A stretch of DNA of 64,000 nucleotides. Origin: Symsagittifera roscoffensis. Taxonomy: Eukaryota > Xenacoelomorpha > Acoela > Convolutidae. The position numbers were made by a program, and so were the translations under genes. Of this stretch, positions 12,361 to 25,500 are shown one piece after another (position 1 is the first letter of the stretch; every line of letters starts with the position of its first letter). The stretch lies in contig NC_087063.1 in assembly GCF_963678635.1 (NCBI RefSeq), positions 7,906,386 through 7,970,385 of the forward strand, written 5' to 3'. The notes beneath the pieces were generated by a model that was given only the letters and a program-made list of their open reading frames with translations, searched no databases and was not told the origin of the DNA.

Positions 12361-14058
12361 ATGTCATTCAAAAATTTAGGAAATAAACAAACAATCGTAT
12401 TACACAATTAAGAAATAGACAACCAAAAATACGATCTTGTAATAACCCTGCATACACAAACAGTTGGATACGTTCGAACAAAACGACAAACAATAAAAAG
12501 AAAAATTATAAGTAAGCAAAGACAGATAACACGAAAAAGACTTTCAAAAAATGGAAATGCATTCTGCGAATCAGAAGTCAGTAGTCTAGACGCACTATAC
12601 AAATTAAAAGAATCAGTAAATAAAAATTGCCCAATCCATGATCAGTTATATTTTTCCGATTCAGAAACAACTTCAAACGTATCAAAAAGAGGAAAAAGAA
12701 GAATAAGAAAGATATATAAACACAAACCAGTACACCTATACAATTGGAATCAACCAATTAGACATATTGATAATTATATATTAACAGTCAACAAACGAAA
12801 AAATGAGCAACACTCAAAGTGACGAAAGTCCAGACGAAGAAGCAGTTTTTCCCTTTGTTATAAATTCACTCTGTGATAGAGGACAAACACGATTTTGCGA
12901 AAATTTACTCGTAAGTTTGTTTGAACCAGGAATCAGTCCATGCAAATCAGAATTCCCAGATATAAAAGCCAAAAAAACAAATTATAGAAAATTATTTAAA
13001 AGACATATGTAGCCTAACACAACAATAGGGAATCTACACCATAGAAATCAGTACACCAAGAACACTTCATGGTAAATATGTTATCCAAACAGACAATATT
13101 GATTTAGAATTTTCAAAAGTATTCACAGAATATATCAAAAGCATACAATATCAAAACTCGCAGAGAGCAAACTCAATATTCACCAACGAAACTTTTGCAA
13201 TAATATAAAGTTATGTATCTATATTAGAAAGAACAGAAGCTCAAAGTACATCACCAGTCCAAACATCAAAACATACAAAAGTAAGAAACGGAATCGTCGC
13301 ATTTTCAACATTTTTAAACGCAATCCCTGAAAATTTTACCAATAATGATGTGTCACAAAACACTAAACATGATTTACAAAAAATAATAGCACGGTTTACA
13401 ATTGATTATTTTACACATAATATCGACTTAATTGAACAAGCACAAAAAACCTTCAGACCCCAAAGTACCAATGACGACACTGTCATTGCAGAACATTCAG
13501 ATTTAACGGTCTCATCCAGCATTTTTAAATTTTCCAGCAGACATCTCAAGTCAAGCAATGAGTACAATATCTTTTCACAAAGATTATGTAAAAGTAATAC
13601 CACTAACAATTGATGCAACACCTTTAAATTATAATACATTTTTACCTGATACACGAAATAACAACTTAAATTCACTAGTTATACATAATGAAAATCTCAA
13701 GGGAACTAGAAATCTTACACAAAAAGATACTCAAACACCATCACACTTCATAAATGAAGAAATAGTTCAAACAACAGTAACAACTACACAACAAAGTATC
13801 TCACCAATACGTGCAAACCTCACAACACCGAAAAATACAAATACAACACTGCCAAAAGTAACCTTACAATCGACCGTTAAACCTTCGGTTGCTCCAAAAT
13901 ATTCACATATGGACTATCAGACATCTAGACCAATGACAAAACCGTCAAAAACACGAAGAACGTTCACAAGAAACACTATTGCAGAACACAACTATAATTA
14001 TGTACATCAGTCAAAAACAAATCAACCCCCCCTCTCCGAGAAAATATGCAAAACCTAA
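12361..14058 (+). pseudogene. gag: N-terminal part of gag, broken
   Basis: An ATG at 12361 opens a frame stopped at once by TAA at 12409-12411 and then open to 12822; the N-terminus is Lys/Arg/Gln-rich. The reading moves to another frame at 12803-13012, is lost to about 13,349, and resumes at 13350-13613 and 13558-14058 (Thr/Asn/Ser-rich). Assignment to gag rests on position directly before the capsid and zinc-knuckle region; no domain is recognised here. Whether this is one protein of about 560 codons or a separate 5' ORF is unclear. Confidence 0.45.
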
Positions 14059-14120
14059 GCCACGTATGTTCTCATTATTGGAATCTTCCAAATACAACGA
14101 CCAATTCAGTAAATTTTTAA

Positions 14121-15428
14121 GATAATCCACACCCTCTACAAGATTATAGTGAAAATTACCCATTTTTTCAACAAAATAGGAATAAACAACAAACACATTA
14201 TCACACAAAATACTTATCATCTGATGATGATGATTATCATCAACCAGACATTTTTGCACCATATACACAAGAATATCGCACACAAAGACCGCGACAATCT
14301 CAACCATCCCAAAATATGAAGATTTACCCACAAAATCCAGCAGATATGCAGAATCAACAACCAATGCATATACAAAACCCAAGTAACGCACAATCTTTTC
14401 AACCTATACAATCACAAAACCCAATGACTATGCATTCTTACCAACCAACTCAAATGCAAAATCAAATACCGCTACCATATTACTTACAACAACATGAAAT
14501 AACAAAAAGTCAACATACAAACTTCTCGCAAATGCCAAACGCCGCAGAGTCACTCCAAATGACGATGAATCCATTTTTAATGGGAGGATCGTCAATAACA
14601 TCCAACAAACCATTAATAGTATTCACAGGGACAGACCCTGAATACTCAGTAGAAGATTACCTAAATGCAGTCACAGCAAATTTAATTTTAAATATAGGAC
14701 CCGAACCAATTAATACGCCACTCCATTAAAATTGGATACATAGACGCACAGCGTTAATACAAACAACACTAGATGGCGCAGCCCAAAAATGGTTTTCAGT
14801 ACTACCTATAGACATAAAATTAGATTGGAAAAAATTCACACAAAAATTCTCAAAAATGTTTGATTCTGAAAGAAACAAACAACATCAAAGAGTTTTATGC
14901 AACGAAATTCGCAGATTACCAAATGAAACAATTAAACAATTAGCAGTTCGAATCAAAACACTAGTTCGAAAAGCATATTCACTCAATACACATGATTACA
15001 AAAACACAAAAATGACAGAAATTTTAATGATGACCTTAACACCTCAATTAAGGAAAATAGCTATAAAAATGAGAGCATCTCATGCTTCCTCAATTCGAGA
15101 ACCAGATTTAGATTTTAGAAAATTAGTAGATAAACTAGAACAAACAGAAATCACAATCAAACTTGAAGAAACAGAAAATCTAAAACTACAGTATGATAAT
15201 CGGATCGAAACAAATACTACACATATAAATAACATACAAGAATCAGATACAGATCTGATTGAAAAAATCACTGAAATAATAAACATCTATGAAAAGAACA
15301 CAAACTTTAAAGGTAAACCATCTTTCAAGAAATGGTGTAATTTTTGCCGACGATACGGACACAGTATTGCCGAATGTAGCAAAAACAACAAGACAATCAG
15401 AATAAACCTCAAAAGCACGAAGAACTAA
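14121..15428 (+). pseudogene. gag: Gag: capsid-type domain and CCHC zinc knuckle
   Basis: One frame throughout with a single internal stop, TAA at 14727-14729. The N-terminal third is Gln/Pro/Met/Asn-rich (QNP, MQN repeats). Next comes a helical region with the W-F-x(8-12)-W-x-x-F spacing typical of retrotransposon Gag (GAAQKWFSVLPI, then LDWKKFTQKF). A zinc knuckle CNFCRRYGHSIAEC (C-x2-C-x4-H-x4-C) lies at residues 161-174 of the part starting at 14856. It would build the particle and bind RNA. Two frameshifts separate it from pro-pol, through a Ser/Arg-rich tail. Confidence 0.8.
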
Positions 15429-15429
15429 A

Positions 15430-16208
15430 TAAATCATTCTATCAATATATGAAAAAAGATCAAACCCTACCAAACAAGAATATATAGTGTAATAATAGCT
15501 CTGGAAAACCACTTCCAGGCAACTCAAATTTTTCAAGACATCAAATACTATATAACTCCAGTTATAGAGGTAGATCGCCCGAACAAAGAAATTCACGAAA
15601 CTTCTCACAAAATAGATATAGTCGATCGAATAGCCAAAATAACCAAAATAGAAATAACTATTCACGATCGAATTCAAACACAACAGAATTTATTTCTGCA
15701 TCTAGTTCCCATTCAAACCCAAGGAATAGACACTATTCCAACAATAGATCACGAAATTCATCATACAATAGAAATAGAAACTATTCAAACAGTAGGAATA
15801 GAAGTTATTCCAACAATCGAAATCAGAACTATCCAAACAACAGATCAAGGAACAATTCATACAAAAGATCAAACTATCAAAGATCAAATGATAACTATCA
15901 AAACAGATAACAAAATAATTCACAAAACCGAAACTCGAGCTACAACATTAGATACAGAAACTATTCCCAGTCACCCCATAGGAATAATAACCGTTACCCC
16001 GATTCTAAACATCGATACAGAAGTAATACACCAAAGCATCAAAGACACATCAATCAAGTACAAACAAATGAAGAAACAACTTCAGACCCCCCAGGTATTG
16101 ATAACACAGAAAATAATGAATTACAATTAAAAATTTGGACAACCCCGTTTCTCTTAGAGAGTCCAAGAAGTAAAGAATGTCAACCACCAGACCTTGAAAT
16201 TGATTTTT
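15430..16208 (+). pseudogene. Arg/Ser/Asn/Tyr-rich tail linking gag to protease
   Basis: In one frame, open apart from TAG near 15,487 and TAA near 15,907, the translation is an irregular array of short units such as NRSRN, YSNN and NRNYS for over 100 residues, then an acidic stretch before the protease. The composition resembles RNA-binding SR/RGG-like tails of nucleocapsids. The frame differs from both gag and protease, so either programmed shifts existed or indels have accumulated. Confidence 0.5.
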
Positions 16209-16209
16209 A

Positions 16210-18339
16210 ATCGACTCAGGAGCAGAATCAAATATCATTAACATTCCCACATGGAATGAAATCAAAACACTGCATCCAAACTTAACACCTCTTGAAACAT
16301 CTAGTAAATTAGCAACAGCACAAGGATCAACATTAGTAAATTATTGAAAAATCCAACTATTCCTTGTTCCCACAAGAACAATGGAACAAAACAAAATTTT
16401 AACAAAACAATTAAAACAAACATTTCAAATTACTGATATTAAGCATAATATCATTGGCATACCTTTTATAACTAAATATATACCAACAATAAACATCTTA
16501 AATAGTAAAATTCATATCAAAGATAAATATACAAAAACGAAACACACAGCCTTAACATTCTTTCAAAGATTAAACAAACAACCGCCATTTTTCTCAACAA
16601 TTTACCCCATTTATAATCAGGAACAGAAACTCCTGAAACCATTATCAGGAAACGTATCTAACTTTTCAATAAAACAAGTTCATCAATATGACAAAAGTCA
16701 AAACAAACAACAGCTTTTCATGTCAGATTTCGAATTTAAACCCATTCACAAATTTTTCAAAATTACAATCTCTTCCATAAAACACTTGAAAAACACAAAT
16801 TCCGATATTATTTCACTACACGTGTATAATAATACACCATATCAAATAACATTACTCTTAGGACTAATAGGATACTGTGAAACAAATGCTACAACTTCAC
16901 CTATAAATGAAGTAGCATATCGAGTAAATATTATATTACAACTATTAGATATTTGTCAATCAACAATTCTTGACGAAGAATTCTCCATAAATAATATAAT
17001 AAGTAAAGAAAAAAGAAATACAGATTACTTCACAAAAACACCATATTTTAAACCAACATTTGATATAACAATTTATACAGAAGAACAACAAAAATTTTTA
17101 ACAATGTTTAATTTTCATCATTCACAGATAACGCAAGATGAAATTGAAAAATTAGCTAAACAACTGACAAAATATTCAACAGTCTATGCAACATCAAAAT
17201 TTAACATTGGAAAAATTAGTTCATCACTACACCTTCCATTAAAACCTGACGAAGTTTTCAAAAAACAAAGAGCAAGTAAAGTACCGATTCACTTACACGA
17301 CAAGGTAAATAGATTACTCGATATATTAGAACAATACGAAATTATACTACCGGTAAATAAAGAAGAACAACCAAAAGGTAATACCTTCATCAACCCTGTT
17401 ATCATTCTAGCAAAAGGTGAATCACTAAAAACAGTTTTAGACGCTAGATATCTCAACTCACTAATTGACGAAACAAAATGTAATTGGCCCATTGAACCAA
17501 TACAAATTATCTTAACAAAGATAAATGGTAAGTACTTCACAACCGCAGACATGAATAGTGCTTACAATCAAATGCCACTGGATGAACAATCACGACGATT
17601 AACACAATTTGTTATTGGAAATCAACAATACGAGTTTAATCGATTATTCTATGGAATATCCGTAGGACCAGCAACTTTTTCAGCTTTCATGAGTAGAATT
17701 TTCAGACCACTAATACTCAAGAAAAATGCAATCAGTTATTTAGATGATGTTTTCATGCAATCACAAACTAAAGACGAAATGTTTACAGTTTTGGAACAAT
17801 ATCATAAAATACTTCAGAACGAAAATCTGAAAGCAGCCCCCGATAAATCACATTTCTTCTTAACACGCGTTAAATTTTTACGACATAATATTGAACGAAA
17901 CACTATCACTCCATTAAAATCACGCATTGATGCAATTCAAAAACTTCAACCACCTACAAATAAAAAGAAAATCCAAGAATTCCTTGGAATGTTGAATTTC
18001 TTAAGTAAATATGTTTACAAAATGCAATTATACTTAAGACCTTTCTATAACATCCTCAGACAAAAAAATAATTTCGAATGGACCACTGAACATCAAACAC
18101 GATTTGAAGAAATTAAAAAACTTTTGACAGAACAGATTTCAAACACAATTCCAGATCCCAACCAACCATTCTATGCAATGTGCGATGCTTCAAATTTTGG
18201 CATCGGCGCAGCATTATTACAATCACATAGTGGAACAAATAAAATGAATCTTATATCAGAAAATTCACGATTATTCACACAAGCCGAGCTACGACTCTCT
18301 ACTCTAATGAGGGAATGTACAGCTATAATATACAACTAA
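16210..18339 (+). pseudogene. pol: Pol: aspartic protease, reverse transcriptase, start of RNase H
   Basis: The protease active-site motif IDSGAES lies at 16210-16230; TGA at 16345-16347 cuts the protease. From 16381 the frame is open for 652 codons. The RT fingers and palm include VLDARYLNSLI and TADMNSAYNQMPL (first catalytic Asp), and YLDDV near 17,740 holds the catalytic Asp pair. After the RT, IQEFLGMLNFLSKYV is the usual Ty3/Gypsy connection, then RNase H begins with YAMCDASNFGIGAALLQ. The frame ends at 18,339 in RNase H by frameshift. Domain order protease-RT-RNaseH-integrase places it in Ty3/Gypsy (Metaviridae) or errantivirus-like retroelements. Confidence 0.92.
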
Positions 18340-18855
18340 CAGAATACGAATTTCTGATACTTGGATCAAAACATCCAACAGTTTTATTTACAGATCATAA
18401 ACCAATCATATTTCTTTTCACACAAAAATCAAATCCTAATCATAGAGTTTATAGATTTCAATTAATTTTAATGAAATTCCCAAACTTACATATAATTTGG
18501 ACAGCAGAAAAAAAACCTTGCATTACCAGATACATTAAGTAGAATTACGCCACCTGAACTACTTACACGAAAAACTACAGTTGAAATACCAAAGAAAATC
18601 AAATTCTATCTAGCAAAAGATGAAACATCACCCCAATTAGAATGCAAATACGCAGTAAAAACTGACATTGATCAATCACAAATAAACAATCTACAACATT
18701 TTCCACTCTACCTAGATTGTCAAAGTAATCACTATGAAGTTGATTTATTAGGTACGTCTACCTTTAAACCAATTCCATACTCACAATGGATAAAATTTAA
18801 AACTCAACAAAAGAAAATAAAACAACAACCGCATAAAAAGACCTTTTTCCATTAA
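18315..18855 (+). pseudogene. pol: Pol: end of RNase H and linker to integrase
   Basis: Continues RNase H in shifted frames: 18315-18542 contains LFTDHKPIIFLF (third RNase H acidic motif). An extra A in an A-run near 18,512-18,519 moves the reading to 18541-18855, which lacks a start codon and ends at TAA 18853-18855. Confidence 0.8.
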
Positions 18856-18868
18856 TTGAAAAAAAAAT

Positions 18869-19787
18869 TTGACTGATAAATTAAATTTATCAGGACCACT
18901 AACAAATGATTCAAAATACACAATAAATCATGTTTTTAACCTCCATGACACACTCGACAGAATTCCCCTATCAAAACTAGAAATTGATAAAATTTTTCTC
19001 CCACCAACAGAAAAAATTACACTTGAACTTTTAAATCAAAACCAAAATTTTGACCCAGTAATTAGACAACTCAAATCATGGCACAAATATAAAACAAAAC
19101 CAGCAAAAGCTGATACCACAATTTTAGGAAACGAAACACTCCTCCGATGTTTTCGAAAATTTAATAACACAACAATCAATGAAATTACAGACCTTTTAGA
19201 ACATCAATTAGATGATACTAAAGTTCCCTGTCTCCCCTTAAGTATGATACTGATAGCATTTAACATCTCCCACACACAAAAAACGAAAGGACACTCAGGA
19301 TCAGAAAAGACTCGAAGTTCACACAAAATTTTTATTTTCTGCCCCAATTTGGATAAAAGTATTATGCAATGATTGTATAATATGTCAATTGAACAAACCT
19401 TATCTAAATCAAAAACAAATAGCACAGAAACAAGATTTTAAAGGACAAAGTTTATATTTCAACCATAGAATTTCATTCGACACAAAAGGACCTATTTCAC
19501 CATCCTCTGATGGAAATTCCTACATTATGGTCATTATTGATGCATTCATGCACTATGTAGCACTCAACCCAGTACCACATTGTAATGCTTATTATGCTTA
19601 CACAACACTTTACGAACACTGGATAGCTAAATTCGGATTACCCGAAATCCTAATTACAGACAACGGTACAGAATTTATTAATAATGAAATTATCACACTA
19701 TGCCACTTATACAACATTAAATATAAACCACGTACATCTCATGCACCTTGGACAAACGGTTTAGTCGAAGGTATGAACCGTTCATAA
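18869..19787 (+). pseudogene. pol: Pol: integrase zinc-binding and catalytic core
   Basis: 18869-19372 carries the HHCC histidines (HTQKTKGH); the CNDCIICQL cysteines fall just after a frameshift near 19,330-19,380. 19389-19787 is the rve catalytic core with all three acidic residues visible: Asp in SFDTKGP, Asp in ITDNGTEF, Glu in GLVEGMNRS. It ends in a TAA replacing a codon just after GMNRS. Confidence 0.9.
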
Positions 19788-20739
19788 CAAGAATATCTTA
19801 GATGTATCATTAATGGAAACGATACACGATACACAGAATGGTCAGCAGATGTAAAATTATTTCCCTTATCATACAATTCACAAATACCGCAAATTTGGGA
19901 ATGTCACCATATGAAATGGTTATTAATTAAAAACCAAGAAAACTAATTATGCTCACAGCAAATGCCCACAAAAATGCACAAGGTCATTGAAAACCAAATA
20001 AAGATTCAATATGCTATAATCTACCATTACACACACATGATGAAGATCATTTTCATCACCCACAAATTCTCAAATTAGCCTCCGGCACACAGACCGAATG
20101 GATTTTAAATAGGCATAAAAAGCACAATGAAATCTACCAAAAAGTAACAAAGAAATTGTTACAAACGCAAAACATTAACAGCCAAATTAATTCACGTTTT
20201 ATGCCAGCCACAGATATAAAAATTGGAACATTTGTCTTAATACCTAATTTTAATACACAAAAAGGAATCTCATCAAAAATTACAACCACTTCGAAAAGGA
20301 CCATACCAAATAATTGCCACACCCACTGAAGTAACATACAAACTCACAGATTCAACTAAAAAAGAAATTGTTCAACATCGTAACAATTTATTACCTTACT
20401 ACCCGAAAGAATACGCACTACGCGAATTAACTCAATTATATTCTTTTACAGGTTTAAAAGTTACTCAAAACAATATACATACAGAACAAGAAACAAATGT
20501 ACATGACGACATTCATCATAAACAAAATCAAAAACAAAACATAAAAACACCAGACACAAAAATATCTCAAAAAGAAAGAAAAAACAGGAAAATGATAGAA
20601 AAATCTTTCCACAAGAACAAATAGAAAATCAGAACAAAGAGAATTATCGCGACTTAGAAATCAACCACGTAAAAATTACAAAACATTCATCCCACAATCT
20701 AAAATAATAAAGAAAGTTGAGTTTCAAAAACAACTTTAA
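19788..20739 (+). pseudogene. pol: Pol: integrase C-terminal region
   Basis: Several frames are needed. From about 20,283 a frame reads the GPY/F-type motif RKGPYQIIA followed by a Lys/Gln-rich tail to TAG at 20622. A last piece rich in Arg/Lys ends at TAA 20737-20739. No gene follows for about 830 bases. Confidence 0.7.
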
Positions 20740-21576
20740 TTTTAAAGTCAATAACTCGTACACCTCTAAATCATTTTGAACTTTCACATTTTCAAGATAA
20801 CATGCTGAAACATACGCATACATTCTAGTTCAAATTCAGCCAATAGGATTCACTCAAATCCGTCGCCTTCAATATCTCTAACACAAACCTACTAGCCGAT
20901 AGACATTAATCTCCAGGCATATCTATAACTATAACTTTACAACCTCTAGGTCAAAAATAAGCAACTTGCTAAAAGTTGACAACTAAAATAAACACCACCA
21001 TAATAATACAACCCTCCCCTATCTAATAACGCAAAGATCAACAATATTTTCCCAAATTAGACCTCAAAAACCCTCCAACCAAAAATGGCAAATTAGCCTA
21101 AAGTAAAAAAGGACCATAATCATTAGGCCTAAAGTACAAATATTTCAAAAATACCCCAGATTACCCAACAAATAAAAACAAAGCAAAGAAGACCTTCCGA
21201 GCACCATAAAATTAGCCTCCACCAATTTTTCACAAAACTCAAGCCACTTGTCAAAAAATCAATAAATAATCCGACCACACTTGAATTTCGCCCCAGAAGT
21301 TCATAAAATATTCGACGAACGAATCATTTTTTAAATGCTTCTCTCTTTAACAGTCGATACTTTAAAAAATATAATCAAATACCTTTTCATAAAATTTTTC
21401 ATTCTATTTAAACTTTTGCTTATATTTTTTTATTGAAACTTTTGAAGCCCTAATAATCCTTTTAATAATTTTTTGCAATAATTTTTTTATTTTTCTACTC
21501 TCTATTTGAAATATCTCTTCAACTTTCCTAAATCATTGACCACGTTCACAGGTACGATAATTTAAAGTCTATTTAA
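20740..21576 (+). other. Spacer between pol and the 3' genes
   Basis: AT-rich, no supported ORF. A CAG|GTACGA donor-like sequence near 21,549-21,557 could belong to a spliced mRNA for the 3' genes, but only the sequence match supports this. Confidence 0.4.
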
Positions 21577-21687
21577 ATGATACGAACAAATTTTAGTAGA
21601 ACAGATATTTTTTTACTATTCATAATTTTCATCACATTTTTATCATCCCTAATTATGACAATGTGCAAATGTATAAAAAGGCAATAG
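21577..21687 (+). CDS. 36-codon ORF with one membrane segment
   Basis: ATG at 21577, TAG at 21685-21687. A strongly hydrophobic core (IFLLFIIFITFLSSLI) is followed by a short Cys/Lys/Arg tail (CKCIKR). It overlaps the next ORF by 19 nt. It may be a real small membrane protein or the damaged start of the next gene. No homologous copy is in the window to test it. Confidence 0.35.
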   Translation: MIRTNFSRTDIFLLFIIFITFLSSLIMTMCKCIKRQ

Positions 21688-22915
21688 TCATGTTCGCCTT
21701 AGCAATAATCCTTTTAATTCTTTTCATCGAAGAATATTACAATATACATAAATCTTCCCACTGAGAAACAGATTAATTGGACACATTTCCAAAATTGCTA
21801 ACCAACCACCACCAACACAGTCTTCACCGACATCTTCCCAAGAAAACCCAATCATACCAACAACTACCCAAAACCCCGAAACATCCACACGCATTTCTTC
21901 TCAAGATAACCCGTACACTTTTGAAGAACGACACGCCCGCTTATCCGAACCACTAGAACCGGTTCAGCGACAGGAACCCCTAAGTGAACCAACATATATT
22001 GTGTACCCCACATTACAACAAGATGTAAATCGACTAAGGCATATTAGTCAAAATCAAAACACAGTTGAAGTCAATAAACAAATTATACACCCAAGAAGAA
22101 ATAGAAATTTTCAAACTCCATGAGTTACTTTTAACATACCTCAATCCCCAACACCATCTATCTCAGAAGTCTCTAGTATTACATTACCAGACACTCCTAC
22201 GCTCACTTCACAACAAAACACACCAAATCTACCTTCAGACTATTTATGTTCAACACCAACATCCGAACAAATCCGTGAAAACCCTTTTAACCCCCCCCCC
22301 CCCCCAAAAAAAACCACCAAACGACTACCATATTGGACAACACAACCTTACTCAGAAGGAGAACCAAACTTAGTAAATGAACCAATAGATATTTCGTCAG
22401 ATACAACATTATCAGCCCTACCAGAAACATTATCACTCCTCTCGATACCATCAATAAGTCAAATATCACCATCAATTTTCCCCCTAAATTTTCCAAATAA
22501 CCTCGACGCTCGATACAGAGAACAACCAACGAATATACCCCTACGATTAGATTGGAACACATTCATAGCACCTCCCCCATTATTCGGACAACATCACGAG
22601 AGCCACCGACTCCACAGTTGGGCACTCAATAGATTACAATATAGACAAGATATCCACGAAGATATTCGACAACATAACCTTCAAGTACTCCAACAAAACA
22701 GTCTTCAATTAAAGTTTGAAATAACAGTCAAACTTAATAATATTGTAGAACACCCCTATCCATTGAGTCCACCAAATATAACAGCTCAATCGTTGCCCCC
22801 ACGATATATAACAACTGAAGTAATATATAAATACGATAGATATACAAAAAACACAATTGGATACATAACATTTTATAACCCATACTCCGGATTATCATAC
22901 ACATGTATATTCTAA
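21669..22915 (+). pseudogene. Membrane-anchored Pro/Ser/Thr-rich ORF between pol and env
   Basis: ATG at 21669 opens 31 codons with a membrane segment (IVMFALAIILLILFI) ending at 21764. After an indel near 21,750-21,764 another frame stays open to TAA 22913-22915, apart from TGA at 22121-22123. The long part is Pro/Thr/Ser/Gln-rich with acidic residues, then a more ordered end (YITFYNPYSGLSYTCIF). It spans a run of 15 C and 8 A (22291-22313) without leaving frame. The stop overlaps the env ATG (22903) by 13 nt. Function unknown; it resembles a type II membrane protein. Confidence 0.5.
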
Positions 22916-25500
22916 AAATATTGACATTTCAACACATCCTTTTTCTAATATTTTCTGACCAAAACACAAATCCGTCTCCTCGCACAGGACCTCAGGATTT
23001 ATTAGTAACACACTATGATTGTGAAGAAAACGAACAAAAAACACTACACAAGTATGCAATAAATCAAGTAACACAATGCGAAACAGAACCACAAGCTATA
23101 GAAACTACAAATGTAGTAGCAACAATGTATTCAAAAGCCCGAGCAACAACAGTCACAGGATATAAGTTGACAACAACATTTTCCGAAAAGAAAGTACATT
23201 GTTCACGGAAATAAAAACCGACTTGATCACGAATCATTTTACCAGAGTAACATATAAAGACTTTTACATCTAAAGCCCGACGATTGTAAAAATGAATTAC
23301 ATAGACTAAATCTAACAAGAAATAAAAACACAGACAGAAAAACAGTAAATTTTCAAGTCTTTGCCGATTATGTACACCAAGCAGAATTTGAACGATATCA
23401 AGGAAATGTTCAATTAGACGAAAAATACCCATATAATGGCGCACACGGACGATTAACTCATGATATACACGATAAACACTGCATACCACACATTGGAATA
23501 AATAATCCCTCAAACTGCAAAGCAGACACAAAAATTAAAGGATATCAAGAAATAATGTTTTTTGATTGGAAAATACAACTTGAAAAAATACAACTCACAC
23601 GAGATTTAACTGATAACACCATGATCTATCAAGGAAATAGATTGCCTTGTAAAAATTATCAAGGTTATTGTGACCCTACAACAATAACCCAAGCAACAAT
23701 TGTTTGGTTTCCCGAAGATACATGCACAACATTTCAAGTAGCAAAAATACGCGCTCGAATGATAAAATTTCATGAAAAATATTTCATTGAATCAATTCCA
23801 TACGAACAAGTAAACCCGTCTCACAAAAAAAGCAATGATTTCAAAATTATTAATGATATAGAAAATAAAATGACACGTTTTCAAATCTATCACGAAACAG
23901 AATTTGCATGTAAATATCGCAATCCACTTTATAAAACACAATAGTCTGAAATACTTGTCGAATACGAAAAAGGTTTCGACATGACCACTGGAAACATAAA
24001 ATTTGACCCTTACACAACAAGTCACCCTATTAACGAAGGCACATCATACGTCCCAGTGAACCTCAATAAAAGCACAGGTAACCCTGGTGAAAAGCTAAAA
24101 CCATACGATAGTAAAAGCACACGCTTACAAGAATTACCACTAATGAATAGCACCTACTTTGGTAACATCCATTATGATATTCACTTAGATATGAAATTAG
24201 ACTACACAATAAGTAGAATTTTCCAAGAAATGTCACTTTCTGAATTAGAAGCACTTCATCAACTATGCGATCTAGAAAGAACACAAATCTTACAATCACT
24301 CGCATTAGCAGTATTAAAAATACCCTACTCAGGATATTTATTATCAGGAAATAGATCAAATTTTCTTGATTACGAAGGAAACATTTTATGGTCTTATACT
24401 TGCACCAAAAAAGTATCACCATTATATGTTTTTGAAGATAAAAGTTGTTATAAAAGAATCCCCATATTCTACAAAAATAAAGTACATTTTGTCGATACAC
24501 TTTCAAGACGAACATACTTTTGGGATACCGCAGTCCCATGTGGATCAGAAAATAGCCACAATGTCGTACAATTAAACCCCGACGAAGATAAATACTACCT
24601 ACTTGCGACGTATCCTACATTAATGCAACCACTAAAAAAGTTTTCACCAGAAAGCATCCGAGCTATCGCTCGTAGCCCAAATATTGATTTACAATCAATT
24701 GGAATATATTCTAAATCTGATATACAACATCTTCTTATAACACAATAATTTCAAGAACTACTAACACAAATGGACACAATGCAACGACAACCAATCGACC
24801 AGAATTTAAAAAACTTGCCGATACCGCAGGATTTGCAGACATTTACACACAAGACTACAGCGGATGTTTAAAGGATAATAAAGATTACATATATTTAAAC
24901 GGTGAAAAATGCAGACCACAAGATATTTCACCCATAAATATTTTCAGTTTTGTAACCTTAAAAAACTAAATTCTTGCCTTTCTAGGATGGCCCTATTACA
25001 TCTTAGAAAGATTAACTATCTTATACGCTATGTTTAATTTTATCGGATTTCTTTTCTCACTGTTAAAAGGAATTTATAACACATGCGCTATACACACACA
25101 AACAAACCGCCAAGCAAGTGTAGCACGTATATTATTTGCAGGATTTTTTGGAATTTTCTCATCATCAATCAATAAAATACTTCTAGATGCACAAATAAAA
25201 GAATATAATACCAAAAAATCCACAAGACCAAACACATATGACGAAGAACATTATAATGTAGATACAGCACCACAGATACCAACCCTACCACAAAACCATC
25301 CATTATCATTAGTTCCCCGAAATTTTTGAAACTTAGCAATCACAAATAATCCAAACTTTAGACCAAATACAACACAAAGTCACATTCAACTCAAAATGAC
25401 CCATCATTCACAAAATGATTATACATATGAACAAATTATCGAACAACCTCATGCCACCTTTTTTCAGTCTTCAAATAATCATTTTTTAGCCCACGATGAG
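22903..25500 (+). pseudogene. env: Envelope-like glycoprotein gene, copy 2
   Basis: ATG at 22903; the first residues (ILKILTFQHILFLIF) look like a signal peptide. A short deletion near 23,205 removes bases present in copy 1 and shifts the frame. Open pieces are 23555-23944 (ending in TAG), 23981-24748 and 25030-25329, with further stops between. Membrane-proximal segments (LTILYAMFNFIGFLFSLL, ILFAGFFGIFSSSI) sit near the C-terminus as in copy 1. One base fewer in a T-run before 25,490 takes the last part out of frame with the ATGA overlap that copy 1 keeps. Damage differs from copy 1, so the two copies decayed independently. Confidence 0.75.

Noticed and set aside
22291..22313. Run of 15 C followed by 8 A in the membrane-anchored ORF
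   Set aside because: The frame is the same on both sides, so no frameshift need be invoked. It may be a sequencing length error or simple slippage; not reported as a programmed signal.
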